A stretch of 12,490 nt of DNA, taken from NCBI GenBank assembly GCA_030586765.1, contig JAUQZZ010000046.1, positions 1-12,490 of the forward strand, given 5' to 3'. Source of the DNA: Candidatus Brocadiales bacterium. GTDB lineage: Bacteria; Planctomycetota; Brocadiia; Brocadiales; Bathyanammoxibiaceae. A program made the translations under genes and the position numbers. Numbering within the stretch: the stretch's first letter is position 1; every line of letters starts with the position of its first letter. Positions 12,375 through 12,490 of this stretch are shown in pieces. The notes below the pieces were generated by a model that worked only from the letters and a program-made list of their open reading frames with translations, was not told where the DNA came from and made no database searches.

Positions 12375-12490
12375 TTAACCGTCTTTTACTTTAGTATCTC
12401 GCACGACCTCCATCACGAACTCCTCTTTATTGCCATGGACATCCGTCAGGGCCCAGAGGGTATCCTTCCCCTTTACACTGGCCCTTAGGG
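12375..12490 (-). CDS. C-terminal end of an unidentified protein (partial)
   Basis: On the minus strand an open frame enters from the window edge and ends with TAA at 12375-12377. It codes for 37 visible residues containing KGKDTLWALTDVHGNKEEF and ending VKDG. It reads like the last strands of a soluble protein, with no signal or membrane feature visible. I do not recognise the family from this fragment. Its stop abuts the large inverted repeat, which may terminate it. It runs in the same direction as sat, 392 bases upstream, so co-transcription is possible but not shown. Confidence 0.6.
   Translation of the reverse strand, partial: LRASVKGKDTLWALTDVHGNKEEFVMEVVRDTKVKDG

Overview
The window is a stretch of bacterial chromosome carrying housekeeping genes, a small accessory patch, and intergenic regions rich in palindromic repeats. 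The best guess for the host is an uncultured member of the Planctomycetota or a relative. The main reason is the chaperone layout: one groES between two different groEL genes, followed by dnaJ and then grpE, with no dnaK. As I recall, planctomycete genomes carry clusters of this kind. The DnaJ zinc-finger region and the '-VEG-V-' ending of one GroEL also look planctomycete-like. This assignment comes from memory and was not searched.

Bases 1-261 hold no gene but contain palindromic repeats. On the minus strand, bases 6089 down to 262 form two chaperone units. Unit one is groEL-B (4467-6089), groES (4147-4437) and groEL-A (2393-4018), ending at a clear intrinsic terminator (2313-2360). Unit two is dnaJ (1016-2146) and grpE (262-1014), separated by one base and preceded by a TATAAT promoter. 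The two units share the same ten-base -35 region, which suggests common control. No CIRCE heat-shock operator is visible.

Divergent from the chaperones, uvrA (6311-9106, plus strand) encodes the DNA-damage recognition ATPase of nucleotide excision repair. Its strong promoter lies almost on the start codon. Convergent to it is a small stand-alone gene for a LigD-type 3'-phosphoesterase (9210-9671), a DNA 3'-end cleaning enzyme. Next comes a Phd/YefM-RelE-type toxin-antitoxin pair (9919-10445) with a double TGTACA operator, bracketed by 17-base direct repeats. Sulfate adenylyltransferase (sat, 10789-11982) follows, and the window ends in the last codons of an unidentified gene (12375-12490). 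All four of these genes are on the minus strand.

The gaps on either side of sat (10446-10788 and 11983-12374) are packed with hairpins. They include two 57-base elements of the same clamp-plus-two-hairpins design, and an inverted pair of hairpins whose stems differ by compensating changes. I see no clearly new multi-gene system. The most unusual signals are the repeat family, the repeat-flanked toxin-antitoxin module, and the diverged second GroEL.
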